Part shown: piece by piece, positions 1 through 11,160 of the stretch
How positions within the stretch are numbered: position 1 is the stretch's first letter
Layout of the letters: each line of letters opens with the position of its first letter
Origin: Dichetophora obliterata
Lineage: Eukaryota > Arthropoda > Insecta > Diptera > Sciomyzidae
Length of the DNA: 64,000 nt
Assembly: GCA_963920525.1 (NCBI GenBank)
Contig: OY986438.1
Location: forward strand, 53,083,753-53,147,752
Direction: 5' to 3'
Notes under the pieces: generated by a model
Told to the model about the DNA's origin: nothing
Seen by the model: the letters and a program-made list of their open reading frames with translations, nothing else
Databases searched by the model: none
Position numbers and translations under genes: made by a program

Positions 1-2795
1 ATTTTTTGACAACTGGCGTTCGTCGCTTGTTGCATTCAATGTGTATCGGCTATTTGTGTATTACGCCTATTTGACGGTACTAAAACTTTCGTAATTTTTT
101 TTTGTGTATGAATTGTACTGACATTTTTCGTTCGAAAAAGTGCTAAGCAGTTTTTAGGGAACAATACTGTGAACAAAATCTAGTTTCTATCTAATGAAGA
201 AGTTGCTCAAATGTTAATTAGTTTATTAAAATATATATTATATATAAAGAATTTTTCAAATTTTAGTGAAAACTTTATTTCATCTTAATTGCGAATTATT
301 TCTAGTTCTAACACCAAAATTTTATTAACTTTCACTCAATAATTAACGAGATATCGCAATTTAAAAAAAATGCATAAAAACTACTTTGCTTAAGACTTTT
401 AAGAAAATACATTTTTAAAAAAATAATGCACTCTTTTTTATCACTTATTCTTCAAAGTTCCATCAAAAAGTTTAAGTTCAATTAGTTGATTTTTAGTGTC
501 CACTTAAGAAAATTTGACTCATAAGCTCTTTACTAAAAAAAATAATAAAATCATATTTTTTCCGAAATATTTATTTCCATTTATTAAACATAACATTGAA
601 TTGGATTTAATTTTACTCAACATAAAAATGAACAAGAACAACAAACTCATCATTAAAAATAACAAACAAAAAATGCGTTAATTCCGCCTATACCCCTGGA
701 TGTACATATATGTAATTATAAATAACGATGTAAAATATCTTTTTACAAATGTTGTTTTTTAAATATCATGAATATAATTTTTTATGAAAAGGATTGAAAC
801 CTTCTTCATAACCACAAAATAAGTTTAGTTAGGAGTATTTCCGTAAGATGTCGCTTTTTAACATTTTTAAAAATTATTGTCATTTCTTACACTTAAAAAT
901 CAGAGTTGACAGTTGAAATGTCATTCAAAAAAGTCGATTAGACAATTAACTTTTAGCATTTAGTGCAATGTATAGTATATACAAAATGGTTAGTTTGATT
1001 ATTACAATGAATAAAAATGGCGGCCAAGTCTCCGAGCAAACATTTCAACAATTATGCTTCTCCATTAACTTCAACAGTAAAAAACTTTTTGCAAGGACCC
1101 CTGGCTTGGCATCATGCTATATACATACATATGTATGTATAAGGTAAAAAATTAAATGGTTTTGTTTTAAGTGAAAAGTTTGTTCAATTCTTCAATTTAT
1201 AAGCAAAGAAAATTGATGCGACATACTTTAATGCCATGGCAAAATGTTTCATCGCTCTTTTTATTCAATAAATAATTTGAAAACTTTCTTTTAGTTTTTT
1301 CCCAAGATGCTTTCCCATAGTATTAAACTCTTTTTATAGAGACAAAAATATTAGGAATAAGTTGCACGTAAGTAAGGGTTGGACAACATGTCATGCGGAC
1401 GTAAGTATCTTCAAAATTTCCATTCATGTGAGTGAGAGCTTCGATGTTAGTTTTCTCCCTGTATACATATTTTTTTATATAACTTAAATCGTACGAACTC
1501 TAAATGATTGAGTTTGCTTAAAGCCAAACAACTGTGCAACCCCAGGCTACAAGATTGCAAAAACTTTTTACTCTTCACCAGGTTTATGATGCGGAAACGC
1601 ATTTAAAATTCACCGAGTTTCAAATACTTCCACGCACGAACTTTAAGATGCGTTCTTATCCATAGGATTGAAGGTCTTGAAACGTTTTTCTTTCGTACTC
1701 GCATCCGATTTCTTACTGTCTAACGAATTGATGTGATGAGTTTGATTGCAGTTCAAATGTCTTTATTGACAAAGTTTCGTAATTTTTACTTTCTTGATTG
1801 CTTTTCGAGTGTAATCCATGGTTTGGAAAATAAACCTTGAATATTATGCGCTATTTAATGGGAGAACCTGGTTGGTTTCGTGTAGCTCAGTAGTGTTATG
1901 AAATACCTGTGTGTTTACCTTCCTCTGTTCTGTACGGGACACCATAATAAATAATACATTTTTGTTGTTTAATCCAAAACTCATAAACATAGCTGGATCT
2001 TATTGCTCATAAAAACAAGTTGTTTAACATGTCAGATCCAAGCAATTTGTACTCAGACACCCGCATGAAAGGATGGAATCTTTCATTGATTTTGGTTATC
2101 CGGTTGCAATAATTTGCTGAGTCAGAAAATTTGCAGCTCTTTACTCAAAATGCTACACAATGTCTAAGTTTAAGTTACCATTTAACGCCGTCCATTCCGG
2201 TCCACCACCTTCGCCACCTTATGTCTCACTATAAACATGGGGTTCGTTTGCTTCCGCTTGGGGTAACATTGCATGGAACTTGGTTGGTGCCCACGCATCA
2301 GTTAAGAGATGTGCATCGATTGCTTGAGCTTAGTTCTTGTGGCCCACTTTCATTTGCTTCGCCGATCTTGGATTAGATCAAAGCCTCATATGCCAAGCTC
2401 CTCCAGCATCGAGTCTGTATAGTTAACTAGCATACGTAAGAGTTGTTGATGTGGATGTTTTTGATGTGGGTGGATGTTGTTACTTTGCGAAGCTATTGCA
2501 AAACTTTGTCCTTGCTGCGTTGTCTAGTTTACGACACCAACTATGTAAGGACCTTCACGTGCGTGCCAAGGAATGCATGTTAGTGGAGTAGAGTTTGAAC
2601 TAAGTCAGCAGTTTGGAAGCAACATTCATGAAAGTTGCACGTTTTGCTAAAAAGTTATTGCAACTGTTACTTAACTCAACGTTTTCATAGTAATCACAAT
2701 TGGCTCGCTTTAGTATCTTGTCAAAGAGGTGTAGGTGGACAAACAGAAAGACGGATAGGTAAAAAAGCTGAACGGTCAATTTCTTTTTTTTTTTC
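1..2795. other. gene-free A+T-rich stretch
   Basis: I see no supported gene here. The DNA is A+T-rich with poly(A)/poly(T) runs and a short palindrome of alternating TACA/TGTA near 1120-1142. The part from about 1500 to 2600 has more balanced composition and could be unique host sequence, but the open frames in it (for example 81 codons from 2131) have no recognisable motif and no coding-like context. Confidence 0.6.
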
Positions 2796-3290
2796 CAGTC
2801 GGTTTTGAATTTAAGACTCCAAAATGAGTTAAGAACAGTTAATAAATGCTTTGTTCCATAACTCTTATAAAAATTTTTTAAAATGAAAAACTGTAGGTAA
2901 GTTCCCATTTATTTTTAAAGGGTGATAAAATTGATTGCTTTTAAGTATAATAAAGAGAATTAAATAGGCCTTGAATAAAATATTTTGTTGTTTAAATATT
3001 TATTTTTATTGCAAAAAAAAAGATTGTAAGTGAAAAAAAAAATTATTTTTTTATATTTTTATTTTAAATTTCATAACAAAGTGAAAGTGAAAGTGAAATA
3101 ACAGTTAGTTATATTAGTGCTAAAACATTGCTTTAATATACTCTATTTCAAGGCTGTAGGTGTTTTGTTTTAATAAAATATTACTAATGCGCTATGTTGA
3201 TAAACTAATACAGAATACGAAGGCAAACGAAGATGAAAAAAAATGAAATGAACAAAAATGATGATAAACGAAGAAGAGCAGAATAAAACC
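2796..3290 (+). repeat. left outer arm of the inverted composite
   Basis: This arm is homologous, in inverted orientation, to 9793-10247 and 7775-7914. Shared landmarks include the starting GTCGGTTTTGAATT, the phrase TGCTTTGTTC, the phrase TTTATTTTTATT, and the GATAAAC/ACAAAAATGA segment near 3200-3270. It preserves the uninterrupted version of the site where the 7923-9784 element inserted in the other arm. Confidence 0.7.
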
Positions 3291-3749
3291 AATCGGTGCC
3301 TCATTGTTTTTATTTTTTCGAATGTTGTTATAATAATTAAAATTTTGTATTATTATTTTTTTATACCGTCTTTCTTTTGGTTGGAATTGCAAAAAAAAAA
3401 AATTATAAATTTTCATCAGTTCATTTGTAATAATAGAAGCACTTTATTTAACACTTTTAGTTTTCTCTTGCACTAAATAGAATATTCTTCCCAACACATA
3501 TTTTTTACTGGGAATTTTTCTGACACTGAAACTATTTGTTTTTCTACTTGCAACTTCATATCGAGTTCACTTACAAAAAACCCAACATTTATATTTACTT
3601 ACCAATTAAATAAACATTTCTAAATGTAGAGTTTCCATGTTTTATAATATTTATTATTTATTTAATGAAAAACACAACCTGTGTATAAATTATCTAGGTG
3701 ACTGTAGGAATGAAAGATAACACACACCATAACTTTTTTATATTTGCAG

Positions 3750-3927
3750 TATCAATATATTTTCTCTACGAGAGTTTAATGAAAGTTCTGTTACATATGA
3801 TGCCCCAAAAGCACCTGCCAATGACATTAACCTTCTTAAAGAATTAAAATTATTTAATTCAACTGATGCTGTTATTGAAGAAGTTGTGAAAAAAGAAATT
3901 ACTCAAACAACTTTGGTACATAAATGA
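3750..3927 (+). CDS. candidate terminal exon, unknown product
   Basis: A pyrimidine-rich acceptor (TTTATATTTGCAG, ending at 3749) is followed by an open frame of about 58 codons to a TGA at 3925-3927. A polyadenylation signal AATAAA lies at 3948-3953. The predicted peptide is charged and helix-prone, with a KELKLFNS stretch and an EEVVKKE stretch, ending ..TLVHK. I do not recognise the family and cannot find an upstream exon or donor. It lies inside the large inverted composite, so it may be a captured host exon, a fragment of the element's own gene, or a chance open frame. The combination of acceptor, frame, stop and poly(A) signal in the right order is the only support. Confidence 0.3.
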
Positions 3928-4118
3928 AGCCAATATTGCATTCCTTTAATAAAATTAATACTTAAAAATTGCACTACCAAACCGCCGTTTCGCACTAACA
4001 GATTTGATAAATTTTTTCAATGAATTTTGGTCAATTGATCCAAAAATTTTTACTATTTGAAAATCGACGAAGCCGTTTTTGAGATAATTGCATTTGCAAT
4101 TTTGGCCATTTTCATTTA

Positions 4119-4422
4119 CCTTCACCTGGCATACACATCCTGAGTAATATTCCTGGACTCGTGGGGTACATACGAACCCTAGTGATTAAATTCTTTGTAA
4201 AAATTTAAATATTGATTATTTTGTCTCAAAAAAATTCAGAGATCATCTTTAGATACCACTTTAAACTTCTTTAGATACCACTTTAAACTGTATAATAGTC
4301 CAAGTTGAAAAAAATAAAGATGGGCGTTCATAAAAAATCCGGAAAACTAGAAAAAAAATCCAAACAAATCAGAACGAGAAAGTACGTGAGGTATGTACGT
4401 ACCCCACGAGGCCAGGTGAAGG
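4119..4422. mobile_element. MITE with TTA target duplication
   Basis: The ends are inverted: CCTTCACCTGGC at 4119 and GCCAGGTGAAGG ending at 4422. The next inward block, CTCGTGGGGTAC (about 4155-4166) pairs with GTACCCCACGAG (about 4399-4410). TTA precedes (4116-4118) and follows (4423-4425) the element. A 3 bp TTA duplication with a short inverted repeat is typical of PIF/Harbinger-type MITEs; that assignment is an inference. Confidence 0.65.
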
Positions 4423-5064
4423 TTAAAAGATTATGTTACCTGAGCGACTCTAGCGTCTAACCTAATTGGTTGATTTAAATAAGCCTATAATCGTACTAAA
4501 GTGAAATGTTGTGCGCATACTTTGAATACTTTATAATGAAAATCAGTTGGATAGCATTGGCGCAATTTGCAAAAATGTAAATTGCACACTTGGATTTTAT
4601 GCGAAAAAAATCAATAAAATCTCGATTTAAATATGCGTGACGGTATTTTCCAGAAATATATTTTTAAATTTTACTCTTTATTTGTTTAAATTAATCCTTT
4701 AAGCACATTTTGTGATTAATTTCAAAAAAAATCTGACGAACACATAATTTTTGGCAGTTATTTAAGTAAATTTTCCCATTTTTATTGAAATAAGATGAAT
4801 ATTGGAAATAGGCAATTTAAGTTTAAGAATGCAGTACATAGCTCAAAACTGATTTTCAGTAGTAGCTATGCATCGATATGAGTCCATTTGAGTTTCCGTA
4901 CATCACCGCCACCGTTGGTCCCGAAAGAAAAGATAATTTTAATTCTATCAGAAGCGCCTTATACTTTATATTCTTTTACAATAACTTCAAAACTTTGCAT
5001 GATCGTTTCAATTCGCCGAATCGTTCATAGACCCAGCAGAACCGCAACAATACAGCGGTGCACT

Positions 5065-5945
5065 TATTGGATGCATATTAAGGCGTCTCACGAAAAAAGT
5101 TTTTCGGGTCAGTTCTTCAAAATAATTATTGGTTTGTGTTATGATAATTCCACAAATATTGCGACACTAACGTTAGCTATCCGCGAGCTGAAAGGGTGTG
5201 AAAAAACCTCTAAAAATCGAGTTTTTTGTAAAAATATTGTAGTTAAAACATAATAGTAATGAAAAAGTTCTTCCTACCTGCACGAACAAATTTAAAATTT
5301 TTGCATTCGGATTAAAGATAATGCTGTTTTTCTTGCATTTTTATGAATGTTTTAATGTTATTTTCACTAAAATTCAAAAAGCTTTATTATTTCTATAATT
5401 TATTATACCTTTATTATTTACTCACTTCCAAGATATCGTTGAAAATTTTTTGAATGCTTGCATTGATGATGAAATTAGGACATGATGAGTATGAATTATG
5501 ATTTAAACTAAAATATTAATTATAAAATAAACAACTTTTAAAAAAATTTTGTAAGAAATTAAAAAAAAATAAAATTATTAAGTTATTTGAATTTTGAAAG
5601 TATTTGTATGAAAATAAAATATCAAAAATTTGCATGATAAGCAGCATTATCTTTAATCCGATTGCAAACATTAAGAATTTTTTAATGCAGATTGGAAACG
5701 CTTTCTTCGGTCAATAATTCCTGACAGTTTATTTTTTTACAACTATTACACCAGCCAATATTTTTAAAAAACATAAGGATTTTAGAGGTTATTTCAAAAC
5801 ATTCCAGCTAACGGATAGCTATCTCTTATGTAGAAATATTTCAAGAATCATCATAACATGACCTAAGGTTTATTTTGAGGAACTGATCCGATTAACTTGT
5901 TTTTTTCTACGGAGTATGAGGTGCCTTAATATGCATATGACGGGT
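5065..5945. repeat. inner palindrome of the composite
   Basis: Left arm 5065-5335 and right arm about 5640-5945 are diverged inverted copies. Shared landmarks are ATGCATATTAAGGC, TCAGTTC(C/T)TCAAAATAA, TTAGCTATCCG, AACCTCTAAAA and CGGATTAAAGATAATGCTG. About 300 bp separates the arms. A 121-codon open frame from 4888 overlaps the left arm; it has no recognised domain and is probably incidental. Confidence 0.65.
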
Positions 5946-6794
5946 GACTATTGTTGGTACTTTATAAAAAAAAACTCTAACTGATACATACCGAAGAAAA
6001 AAGAATTATTTTCACCATGTCTAAGATAAATTTTATGTCTAGACCGGCATGAACAAAAATATCCTTTTTTCATAAAATGGCTTATTTTCAAAATTTAACG
6101 AAAATCAGGAAAATTTTTTAAATGCCTGCCTAAAATTCATTTTCCATCTTATCCATTTAAAATTAAATTTTTGATGAACAACGAAGACTATCCCAGTAAA
6201 ATACAAAACTTGAAAAATTATTTTTGCAACGTACCTTAATGCGAAGGTAATTCGAGATTTTCTTTACTTTTCGCATATATTACAGCACTGCGTTTTTTTA
6301 ATTGCGCAAAAGCTACCTGTGCAATCTTAATTTCTTATAAGAAAGATAGATGCACATAGCCTTTTTTCGTCATTTATTGAAACTAGCACTCAAAATGTAA
6401 CTTTCTCGAAAACGGCACGGTAGATTTCAAAATGGTTTAAATTTTTGGAATTAGCAGCCAAAAATACATTAGAAATGGTTTTCAAATTTAATACCGCAAA
6501 AAATTTTTTCCATTTTGTAAAGTAGTGTTATTAATTTAGTTTAGTTGAGTTAAGTTTTATTCAAAGTCTTTGGATACAAAGATCCTTAAGGACTACATTT
6601 AAATAAAGAACAAATTAAATAACAAAATTTATAAATTGTAATTAATAAAATAATCTTAATATTATGATAAGAAAATATTATTAACAAAGTTTTTGAAAAT
6701 TTGTTTAAAAACAAAGAGGTCTAATTCATAAGATATTTGCAGCTCATTAAATAGAATCAAAGCCCTAGTTATTGGCTCATTTAAGGCGTTATTA

Positions 6795-7255
6795 CAGGGT
6801 CAAAAATCTTGAACTAATTTTTAATCCAATCGTTGGAATCATGCATTTTTTAATACCCTTTCTATTAGAATTCAAACTCTTCAAAATACTAGACATTTTT
6901 TAATAAAACCTGGAATAATATTTAATACAGGTTGGATTAGTCCTTAAAAACAGCGTTCGGCTTGGTTCGGTTCTTATGCATGTTTATCATTTCTTTATAC
7001 ATGTGGCTTCATAGAGCAGTTGGTAGAGCCAAAAACTTATAACCTAAACGTAGTGGGTTCGAATCCCACATGTTTCGTTAATTCTTTATTTTTGTAAAAA
7101 ATATTTTAATACAAGCATGTATTAAATTAAATCCCATGAGAGAGTAAAAATCAATTGCAATATATACCGTTGATTAAATTTTAATACAGTTTCGGTGTCG
7201 TCATCTATACAATACAGGATTTATTAGAATTTAGTCCAAGATTTTTGAGCGTGTA
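6795..7255. repeat. inverted-end repeat carrying a tRNA-like unit
   Basis: The left end has TCAAAAATCTTGAACTAA and the right end its near-complement TTAGTCCAAGATTTTTGA. TTAATAC/TTTAATACA motifs recur inside on both sides. A tRNA-like block sits near the middle. The element is probably a non-autonomous DNA element or SINE-bearing composite. Confidence 0.45.
7005..7076 (+). tRNA. tRNA-like sequence (degenerate)
   Basis: There is an A-box-like AGAGCAGTTGGTAGAGC and a perfect T arm: GTGGG, loop TTCGAAT, then CCCAC. The anticodon-loop region reads CTTATAA, suggesting a former TAT anticodon. The anticodon stem does not pair, and no acceptor stem forms between the 5' and 3' ends. It is therefore better read as a tRNA-derived repeat head or pseudogene than as a working tRNA gene. 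Confidence 0.45.
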
Positions 7256-7774
7256 GTTTTACAATATTTTACATAGAACAATTTTGAATTTCTTAATGGA
7301 ATATTGAAGGTAATAAGCTTTAATAGAGATAAAGAGTCTCTACTTCCAGAAATAATATCAAAAACCAAAATTAATAATGAAATCTTGCGACATGAATCTA
7401 GACATTTAAGTCATAAAAGCATTAACCGCGAATTATAAGGTGGTAATGGATCATAAAAGTTAAATAACCGCAAGGCATACCTGGTAAAATTTTTTTGAAT
7501 TCTTCCCAATCTTAGAGATGTTGAGATGCAGAATGTAGAGTCGCATTAATTACAAGGTTTAATTTACTCACTAAGAAGAACAAAACAATACATCTTGCAT
7601 GCAATGGAACAACAAAATTGGCCATCTAACAATTTTTTTGAAAAAAATAATTTTTAGAGTATTAAGATTAGAGTTTTTTGAAAAAAAATTTGTTAAATTA
7701 CAATTACTATAAGAATAAAACGGTACGTGTATTTAGGCCACCCGTAAGAATTAAAATTTATTTCAATCGATTGC

Positions 7775-7914
7775 TTTTATTCGTTTATCTTCATTTTTGT
7801 TCGTTAGTCTTTCGTTCTTCTTCGTTTGTCTTCTTATTCTGTATTAGTTTATAAACATGGCGTATGTGTAATATTTAATTAATTAATTAAACACCCACGG
7901 CCTTTGAATAGAGT
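7775..7914 (-). repeat. right outer arm of the composite, inner part
   Basis: This segment is inverted relative to about 3150-3290. It includes TTCTGTATTAGTTTATAAAC, matching the complement of GTTGATAAACTAATACAGAA in the left arm. It continues at 9793 beyond the inserted element. Confidence 0.65.
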
Positions 7915-8139
7915 ATATAAAACAGTGCTGCGGAGTCGGAGTCGGATTCTGTTGGAATTCTTTTGCAAAGGAGTCGGAGTCGGGAAAAATGCATCGACTC
8001 CGACTCCGGCAAAACAATCATGAAAAATAAATAATATTTCACATAAATTCACATAATTCACATATTTCACATAATTAAAAATGAAACACTAAAGCTGTCA
8101 TGACTGAAATGTCAGTGATAGCTTAAAACCAGAATTTAA

Positions 8140-8409
8140 ACATTGTATTTTAACCATGGCTGTTAAATTGCGATTACGATTAGTAATCAATTAGATTACT
8201 TTTTAAAAAGAATTGTAATGATTATATAATCCTTAAGGGAGAAGTATATAATTAGTAATTGATTACGATTACAAATAATCAAAAAATAATAACGAGTACT
8301 TGAGATTACGCAAGATAATCAAAAAGAATCAAAAGTAATCAAAAAAATAATCCGATTACTTATCAAGATTATTTTTGATTCTTTTTTGATTATTTTAAGA
8401 ATATCAGTT
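8140..8409 (+). repeat. GATTA/TAATC-rich repeat, copy A
   Basis: Dense GATTAC, TAATC and AATCAAAA words. The same organisation, from AACCATGGCTGTTAAAT through CGATTACGATTA to AAAGAATCAAAAGTAATC and ATAATCCG, occurs in inverted orientation at 23762-23944 joined to 28524-28616. This defines a repeat family of about 270 bp. Confidence 0.65.
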
Positions 8410-8412
8410 TTA

Positions 8413-9154
8413 TGCCGTGGGTATGCTAGGCAAACATGTTGGGTGACCTATTTTGTTGTTAGTGTTTTCGCATAAAATGAGATATAAGCCTTTCTCTCCT
8501 GTTCATTACCTCGCTAATTACCTGTTTGAAACAGCAAACACGCCAAACATTTCAGTATCGTCAAATTTCTGTGCCCGTTTTTTTTTTTTCTTCAAGAGTC
8601 AAGAAATCGTTTTTAATACAACTGAACAGCCAACAAACCTTAAGGCAGGTTGCTACTTGGCACGCTTGGCGAACTAAAATATTGCAAAATATTTTATTTT
8701 TTTGCACAAAATCCAGAAAAACTTGCGTTTCTTACGATTTTTTTTTTTAAATCTTCATAAATTTTTTTTGTTTGCCAAACTTAAAAATTTTAGTTCACAC
8801 GATAACCATTGTCATATTATTTAAGAATTTTTTATAATGTTTTTCTAGGTGCTGCCAAACTTTAGTTTTTATGGTAACCATCAGCTCTTTCCGATATTGA
8901 CACGTCAACTTCAAATTAAAGTTTTATACCTACATAAGAAATGTTAAATATTAATAAAAAAAATGATTAAATAATTTTTATATTAACCTAAGTATCAACC
9001 CAAAACCGTTTTCCAGTAAAAAAATATTAAATTTTCACTCGAATACCGAGCGCGCGAAGTAGCAACCTACCCTAATCACTAAACAAACATTTGAGCAGAA
9101 GATAGTAACAACAAAAAAGCTCACCAAACATGTTCGCCTAGCATAACCACGGCA
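8413..9154. mobile_element. 742 bp element with ~48 bp TIRs and TTA duplication
   Basis: The left end TGCCGTGGGTATGCTAGGC and the complement of the right end TGCCGTGGTTATGCTAGGC match for about 48 bp with few differences. TTA flanks both sides (8410-8412 and 9155-9157). Internal blocks GGTTGCTACTT (about 8649) and AAGTAGCAACC (about 9057) are also inverted, so the element can fold extensively. The 74-codon open frames inside it are not coding. The TTA duplication suggests a PIF/Harbinger-type derivative. Confidence 0.7.
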
Positions 9155-9526
9155 TTAGCAACAAAAAATTTTATTAAATTTTATTCATATATAAACATAG
9201 ATGTGTAGTATTTAATTGAACGGGACTTTACAAAGCCAAAATAAAAATAACACTGTCCGCAGCCGGAGATATCACAGAATGCTTATGCGTTATCTCATTT
9301 CTTTAGTTTTTTATTCTGTAAACGGCCGGTTTGAATGTTGTTTTTTAAAAGGTAATATTTTTGTTTTTGTTAAAATTAAAATAATTTTTTTTTAATTATT
9401 TGGTCGGAGTTGTAGTCGGAGCTTTGATATTTTGAGGAGTTGGACTCGGAGTCGAAATTTTTTGGTCAGACTCCGAGCCCTGCATTTTACAATTACATCC
9501 TGCGGAAAACATTACTCGTGTCATTG

Positions 9527-9679
9527 CAAGGTTGATTAATACAGGTTAAGACACTTGAGAGAAGCTCGGTCGAACTGTCAGAATGGATGAAAGGAAATTA
9601 AGCTACTTTAACAGTTCGAACAAAGACGAAAAAAGAATGCTTTTGTCTCAAGTGACTTAACCTTTATTAATCAACCTTG
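9527..9679. mobile_element. 153 bp palindromic MITE
   Basis: The ends CAAGGTTGATTAATA and TATTAATCAACCTTG-like sequence are inverted over about 33 bp, including TTAAG(A/T)CACTTGAGA and TCTCAAGTGACTTAA. No clear target duplication is visible. It lies within the right part of the hAT-type element. Confidence 0.65.
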
Positions 9680-9792
9680 AGTCAGTGTTATTAAAAATTA
9701 TTAAAAATTAAAGTAAATTTTTTTTTTTATTTGGTCGGAGTTAAGGTCGGAGTCGAAATTGTTTGGTCTGACTCCGCAGCCCTGACATAAAA

Positions 9793-10247
9793 GCAATGTA
9801 TTCACACTAATATAACTAAGTATACCACTTTCTCTTTATTATGAAATTTAAAATAAAAAATAAAAAAATAATTATTATTTTTTAAATTTTAGTCTTTTTT
9901 TCTAATAAAAATAAATATTTGAATAACAAAAATTTTCTATGTAAGCTCCATTTAATTCTCTTTATGACACTTTAAAGCAAGCTATTTTATCGCACTTTAA
10001 AAATATACGGGAATTATTGAAGCGAAATTTATACCCAAAATTTTGCAAAATTCAACTTTAAAAACTCATAACACCGTGAACTATGGTACTTAGATAAAAA
10101 GATTATACCTTAAATTTTTACCTATTCATTCTTTATTTTACTTAACAAAGATTAGCAACCTTGAAAATTTTTTATAAGAATAAGAGAACAAAGCATGTTT
10201 GAACTCTTTTTAAGTCCATTTTAGAGGCTTTAATTCAAAACCGACTG
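9793..10247 (-). repeat. right outer arm of the composite, outer part
   Basis: Inverted homologue of about 2796-3140. TTCAAAACCGACTG at the right edge is the complement of the left start, and AACAAAGCATG matches the complement of the left-arm TGCTTTGTTC region. Confidence 0.7.
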
Positions 10248-10367
10248 TCTAGTTACTACTAGCGATACCAATTTTTTTTTGCAGATCTTATTTTTTACCA
10301 TTGATATTGATAAATATGCACGAGGAGCGGAAAAAAACACTTTTGCGCATTAGGGTGCTCTACTATA

Positions 10368-10583
10368 CAGTCAGATCTGGATGTAGTGTGCTAGTTTTTG
10401 CAAGGCCTGTTTGCATCCAGATTGTTCGCATTTTCGAGGTTGAATGTATTCAAAAATGGATGTTTTTGCCTAAATCTTAAATTTTTTTTTTTTGCTTCTG
10501 ATTCTTTGAAAGTCAGTTACTAAAAGGTCCACTATTTTGAGCTATTCCCTACTTCGTGGGGCCGTTATATCCATATTTGACTG
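10368..10583. mobile_element. 216 bp pogo-like MITE
   Basis: The element is flanked by TA on both sides (10366-10367 and 10584-10585). Left end CAGTCAGATCTGGATGTAG; the complement of the right end is CAGTCAAATATGGATATAAC. TIRs that start CAGT and a TA duplication fit the pogo/Tigger group of Tc1-mariner elements. It contains no gene. Confidence 0.65.
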
Positions 10584-10699
10584 TATTTTTAAAAAAGTAT
10601 TTTTCGGCAGACGTTGTTCTGCCACAGACCGCCTTACTGCCATAAACGAGTTTTCATGCTAATCAAAAAAAAAACGTTATGTTGTAAGTTGCAGAGAGT

Positions 10700-11160
10700 A
10701 ACCATATGAAATAAATTACAAAATTTTAGTCTAATACGACCCAAACCATCTTAAATATAGAATTTTTATTGATTTGTGGGCGGTAAAAGATGGTTTGGTA
10801 GTTTTTTCTTCCTAACCCATATCGTACTCGTAAAAAATTGACTACGAAAATTGCAGCTTAATTTTGTTTATACCTGGCGCACTTTGCTTTACTTCATGCT
10901 AACCTCCTGAAACATAGTGCAACCACGGCCATTTTTAGTCCAGTTGGCGAAAGTAAACATACGAACTCAACTACTAAATTTTAGTCTTCTACGACCAAAA
11001 CATACTGAAATAAAGCAATTTTATTGATTTGTGGGTAGTAAATTATTAAGTTTAAGTCTTATAAGACTTAAATCGTCTGAAATCTGCTTTCTTTCTGAAA
11101 TCTTCTTTCTTGATGTGTGGGCGGTAAAAGAGGGTGTGGTAAATTTTTTCCATAAACCAT
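10700..11160. repeat. three diverged direct repeats
   Basis: A motif TTTTAGTCT..TACGACC followed by TTATTGATTTGTGGGCGGTAAAAGA is repeated with decay near 10718, 10978 and 11050. The third copy keeps GATGTGTGGGCGGTAAAAGA. The copies are diverged and spaced unevenly. Confidence 0.5.

Larger units (their letters stand above)
7923..9784. mobile_element. non-autonomous hAT-type element with GGAGTCGGAGTC ends
   Basis: The element starts CAGTGCTGCGGAGTCGG at 7923 and ends with the near-complement GACTCCGCAGCCCTG at 9784. The flanking 8-mers ATATAAAA (7915-7922) and ACATAAAA (9785-9792) match at 7 of 8 positions, as expected for a hAT duplication. The same locus is uninterrupted in the left arm of the composite, where the sequence runs directly from the AGAGTATATT-like side to AAAGCAATG. 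The ends are built of repeated GGAGTC/GACTCC words. There is no transposase. It contains a GATTA-rich repeat, a TTA-flanked element and a 153 bp MITE. A second end-like block at 9400-9485 (ending CCGAGCCCTG) suggests internal duplication. Confidence 0.75.
2796..10247. mobile_element. large inverted-repeat (foldback-like) composite element
   Basis: The outer ends are inverted copies of each other. The left arm starts with CAGTCGGTTTTGAA at 2796 and the right arm ends with the complement at 10247. Homology between the arms covers about 2796-3290 against 10247-9793 plus 7914-7775, the latter split by a later insertion. Closer to the centre, 4040-4095 pairs with about 6385-6450, and 5065-5335 pairs with 5640-5945. 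Indels and nested insertions make the two halves unequal. No convincing target-site duplication was found at the outer ends. It could be one very long foldback transposon or two inverted copies of an older repeat; the nested pairing of three separate blocks in the right order favours one palindromic unit. It encodes no recognisable transposase. Confidence 0.6.

Noticed and set aside
2131..2376. An 81-codon host gene
   Set aside because: No recognisable domain, splice signals or coding bias; one such frame is expected by chance in this length.
7005..7076. A functional tRNA gene with TAT anticodon
   Set aside because: The T arm and B box are perfect, but the anticodon stem and acceptor stem do not pair, and it lies inside a repeat with inverted ends.
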